Part shown: one piece after another, positions 6,767 through 8,301 of the stretch
Layout: the number at the start of each line of letters is the position of its first letter
How positions within the stretch are numbered: the stretch's first letter is position 1
NCBI GenBank assembly: GCA_022728415.1
Contig: JAIJJM010000075.1
Location: 1-8,301 of the forward strand
From: Collinsella sp.
GTDB taxonomy: Bacteria; Actinomycetota; Coriobacteriia; Coriobacteriales; Coriobacteriaceae
Length of the DNA: 8,301 nt
Direction of reading: 5' to 3'
Program-made: the position numbers and the translations under genes
The notes under the pieces: generated by a model
Seen by the model: the letters and a program-made list of their open reading frames with translations, nothing else
Told to the model about the DNA's origin: nothing
Database searches by the model: none

Positions 6767-8071
6767 TTACGCCTTAGGGAGTTTCTTTTTGTTCAAAGCA
6801 GCCGGAGACACACGGATGCCGTCACCTGTCTGGCGCACATAGGCCTTATGCGCCGGTTTGGCGGCCCCAGAAGCCTTCTGAGCATGCTGATTGGGATCCA
6901 CGGTAACCGCATTCACAGGATGAGGCTTTGCAGGGTTAGAGGACGTCTGAGGCGTTCGTCCGAGCTTGCGCATCACGCGATCCCAGCGTGCATGGATACT
7001 CTCGTTGTGAGCGCTCTTAAGGCCCAGCAGGGGCGCGGCCAGAATAGTCGGCGCGATAAACGTAATGAGACGCCACAGCAGATAACCGGCGGTCGACGCC
7101 GATCCAAAGAAATGACCTAGGAACAGCGCGAAACCGCCCTCGGCACCACCGGTGCCACCGGGCAGGGGAACAGCAGAGCTCAGGAGTTGAACGAAGGCGC
7201 TCGCGGCCATGACCGAGAAAAAATCGACTTCGTGGTGGCCAAAGGCAAGCATCAGGAAATACGGCACGAGGTAGAAAAACGCGAGCTGCAACATGGTGAT
7301 GACCACCGTGAGCAACATAGACGAAAAGTGGCCGGCCGAAAGCTTGAATTTCTCGGAGAACGAGTAGATTTCGCCGTCGACAAACGTACGCCAGTCCTCG
7401 ATCTTGGTGGCCGAGACACCCATTCGCTCGAGCCAATTGATGATGCAGTGCGCGACGCGCGTGACGGTCTTGGGCATGAGCGCGACGGCAAAGATGCCAA
7501 GCAGAATGCAGCAGTGACCGCCAAAGCTAAAGACGCACAGCAGTGTCATGTCACCATAGCGCTCGGCGAAAAACGGCATGCGGGCAAGCAGCAGAATAGC
7601 GCCCCAGGCAACGAGGCCAAACTGATACACGATAAAGCGCGTAAACTGCGTGGCACCGGCTTCGCCGACGTTTTGGCCTGCCTTGGTCAGGCGGTAGATC
7701 TGGGCAGGCGTGGAGCCCATCATCATGGGCGTCAGGTTGCCAAAGAAGATACCGCTCGCCTCGACCGAGATCAGGTCGCGAATGCCGACGGGCGAATTGG
7801 GATCGAGCCAGACGGCAATCGCATAGGCAACGATGCCAAAGAACAGGTACAGAAACATGCAAAAGCATGCAGCAACGAGCCACGGTGCTTGGACGCTCGA
7901 CATGGCAGCCCAGAACTGTCCCATCTGACCGGTCGCAATCAGATAACCGATATAGCCAACCAGCACGACGCCGATAAAAATGGCACCGCGACGTGCACCC
8001 TTGTTGTCATCGCCGCCCGAGGCCTCAACCTCGACCTGGGGCTTAGATGTATGCTGAGAGGACTCCGTCAT
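6767..8071 (-). CDS. YbhN/AglD-type flippase-like integral membrane protein (LPG_synthase_TM family)
   Basis: This 434-residue polytopic membrane protein belongs to the lysylphosphatidylglycerol synthetase transmembrane/UPF0104 family. It has about seven or eight hydrophobic helices (~30-47, 62-88, 102-117, 145-165, 173-200, 250-275, 283-303, 326-350). Family motifs are visible: GNLTPMMMGSTPAQIYRL (111-128) and the C-terminal PLPGGTGGAEGGF (302-314). There is no MprF-type aminoacyl-transfer domain, so it does not make lysyl-PG by itself. Family members are usually proposed to move lipid-linked molecules across the membrane or aid glycolipid assembly. A charged N-terminal tail (~1-29) and an ~80-residue Pro/Lys/Ala-rich C-terminal tail (~352-434) make it longer than the usual ~300-350 residues. 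The start at 8071 has an AGAAGGAG site directly upstream, unlike ATG 8104. It may be cotranscribed with tetR. Confidence 0.88.
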   Translation of the reverse strand: MTESSQHTSKPQVEVEASGGDDNKGARRGAIFIGVVLVGYIGYLIATGQMGQFWAAMSSVQAPWLVAACFCMFLYLFFGIVAYAIAVWLDPNSPVGIRDLISVEASGIFFGNLTPMMMGSTPAQIYRLTKAGQNVGEAGATQFTRFIVYQFGLVAWGAILLLARMPFFAERYGDMTLLCVFSFGGHCCILLGIFAVALMPKTVTRVAHCIINWLERMGVSATKIEDWRTFVDGEIYSFSEKFKLSAGHFSSMLLTVVITMLQLAFFYLVPYFLMLAFGHHEVDFFSVMAASAFVQLLSSAVPLPGGTGGAEGGFALFLGHFFGSASTAGYLLWRLITFIAPTILAAPLLGLKSAHNESIHARWDRVMRKLGRTPQTSSNPAKPHPVNAVTVDPNQHAQKASGAAKPAHKAYVRQTGDGIRVSPAALNKKKLPKA

Positions 8072-8104
8072 GAGGCTCCTTCTGACCGTCCAAATATCTT
8101 GCAT

Positions 8105-8132
8105 ATTGTACCCGCAAGGGCCAAAAGCAGAA
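8105..8132 (-). promoter_or_regulatory. Candidate promoter of the ybhN-like gene
   Basis: Read on the minus strand, TACAAT (plus 8105-8110) is a good -10. It lies 16 bp from a weak -35, TTCTGC (plus 8127-8132). Transcription would begin near 8098, giving a leader of about 27 nt before the ATG at 8071, with the Shine-Dalgarno inside it. Confidence 0.45.
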
Positions 8133-8159
8133 CGTACAGCTATGGGCCAAATGGGAATT

Positions 8160-8172
8160 GCAGATGATCTGC
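8160..8172. promoter_or_regulatory. 13-bp perfect palindrome upstream of the ybhN-like promoter
   Basis: GCAGAT-G-ATCTGC has perfect 6-bp arms. It lies between the tRNA terminator and the candidate -35, about 28 bp upstream of it. It shares CAGATGA with one of the tetR upstream palindromes. It may be a regulator site; evidence is weak. Confidence 0.3.
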
Positions 8173-8176
8173 CCGA

Positions 8177-8213
8177 AAATAAAAACCCGAACTTCCAGAG
8201 GAAGTTCGGGTTT
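8177..8213 (-). terminator. Intrinsic terminator of tRNA-Glu
   Basis: A 13-bp perfect stem (8183-8195 with 8201-8213) with a 5-nt loop is followed on the minus strand by TTTTTATTTT (complement of 8177-8186). It starts 9 bp past the encoded CCA and separates the tRNA transcript from the ybhN-like gene. Confidence 0.9.
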
Positions 8214-8221
8214 CAGATCCA

Positions 8222-8298
8222 TGGTAGCCCGTACCAGATTCGAACTGGTGATCTCCGCCTTGAGAGGGCGGCGTCCTAAACCGCTAGACGAACGGGCC
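8222..8298 (-). tRNA. tRNA-Glu, anticodon CTC
   Basis: A complete 77-nt cloverleaf is read on the minus strand. The acceptor GGCCCGT pairs with ACGGGCT (a G-U at the first pair), followed by discriminator A and an encoded CCA. The D-stem is GTCT/GGAC. The anticodon stem CCGCC/GGCGG holds the loop CTCTCAA, giving anticodon CTC, which reads GAG. The T-stem ACCAG/CTGGT carries the loop TTCGAAT. The promoter lies beyond the right edge of the window. Confidence 0.96.
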
Positions 8299-8301
8299 AT
8301 A

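Noticed and set aside
7187..8167. 326-residue plus-strand open frame
   Set aside because: Opposite strand of the ybhN-like gene; the translation is a charged, low-complexity mirror with no domain, whereas the minus frame has clear helices and family motifs.
8043..8300. 85-residue minus-strand frame beginning MARSSSGLGRRPLKAEITSSNLVRA
   Set aside because: Its first part is a translation of the tRNA-Glu gene, a well-known false protein call, and it runs through the terminator into the ybhN-like start.

Overview
The window looks like chromosomal DNA from a high-GC, monoderm gut actinobacterium. A Coriobacteriia member such as Collinsella is the best guess. This rests on the GC-rich codon use, a wall-modifying L,D-transpeptidase, a MacAB-type exporter with no outer-membrane partner in view, and a tRNA gene with an encoded CCA end. 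No 16S or other taxonomic marker is present, so the assignment is an inference.

The left half is on the plus strand. It opens inside an L,D-transpeptidase gene (3-614, truncated at the window edge). After a 132-bp gap comes a tightly coupled three-gene operon: a membrane-fusion/adaptor protein (747-2210), an ABC ATPase of the MacB/LolD class (2210-2983) and a MacB-type FtsX permease (2980-4194). The genes overlap by 1 and 4 bases, so they are probably translationally coupled and make one exporter or envelope-stress pump.

Next is a monocistronic plus-strand radical SAM gene (4411-5844) with a CX3CX2C cluster motif and a SPASM-like, cysteine-bearing C-terminal half. Its substrate is unknown. 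A strong bidirectional terminator follows it. Two copies of one palindromic repeat family, sharing a perfect 19-nt arm, flank this gene (4203-4279 and 5924-6006). They are the clearest unexplained structure in the window.

The right part is on the minus strand. A tRNA-Glu(CTC) with its own terminator (8222-8298, 8177-8213) is followed by a YbhN/AglD-type flippase-like membrane protein (6767-8071) and then a TetR-family regulator (6037-6648). Small palindromes precede both protein genes. The radical SAM and tetR genes converge on the 5845-6036 region. No rRNA, CRISPR array, transposase or complete insertion sequence was seen, and no stretch over 300 bp lacks a gene.
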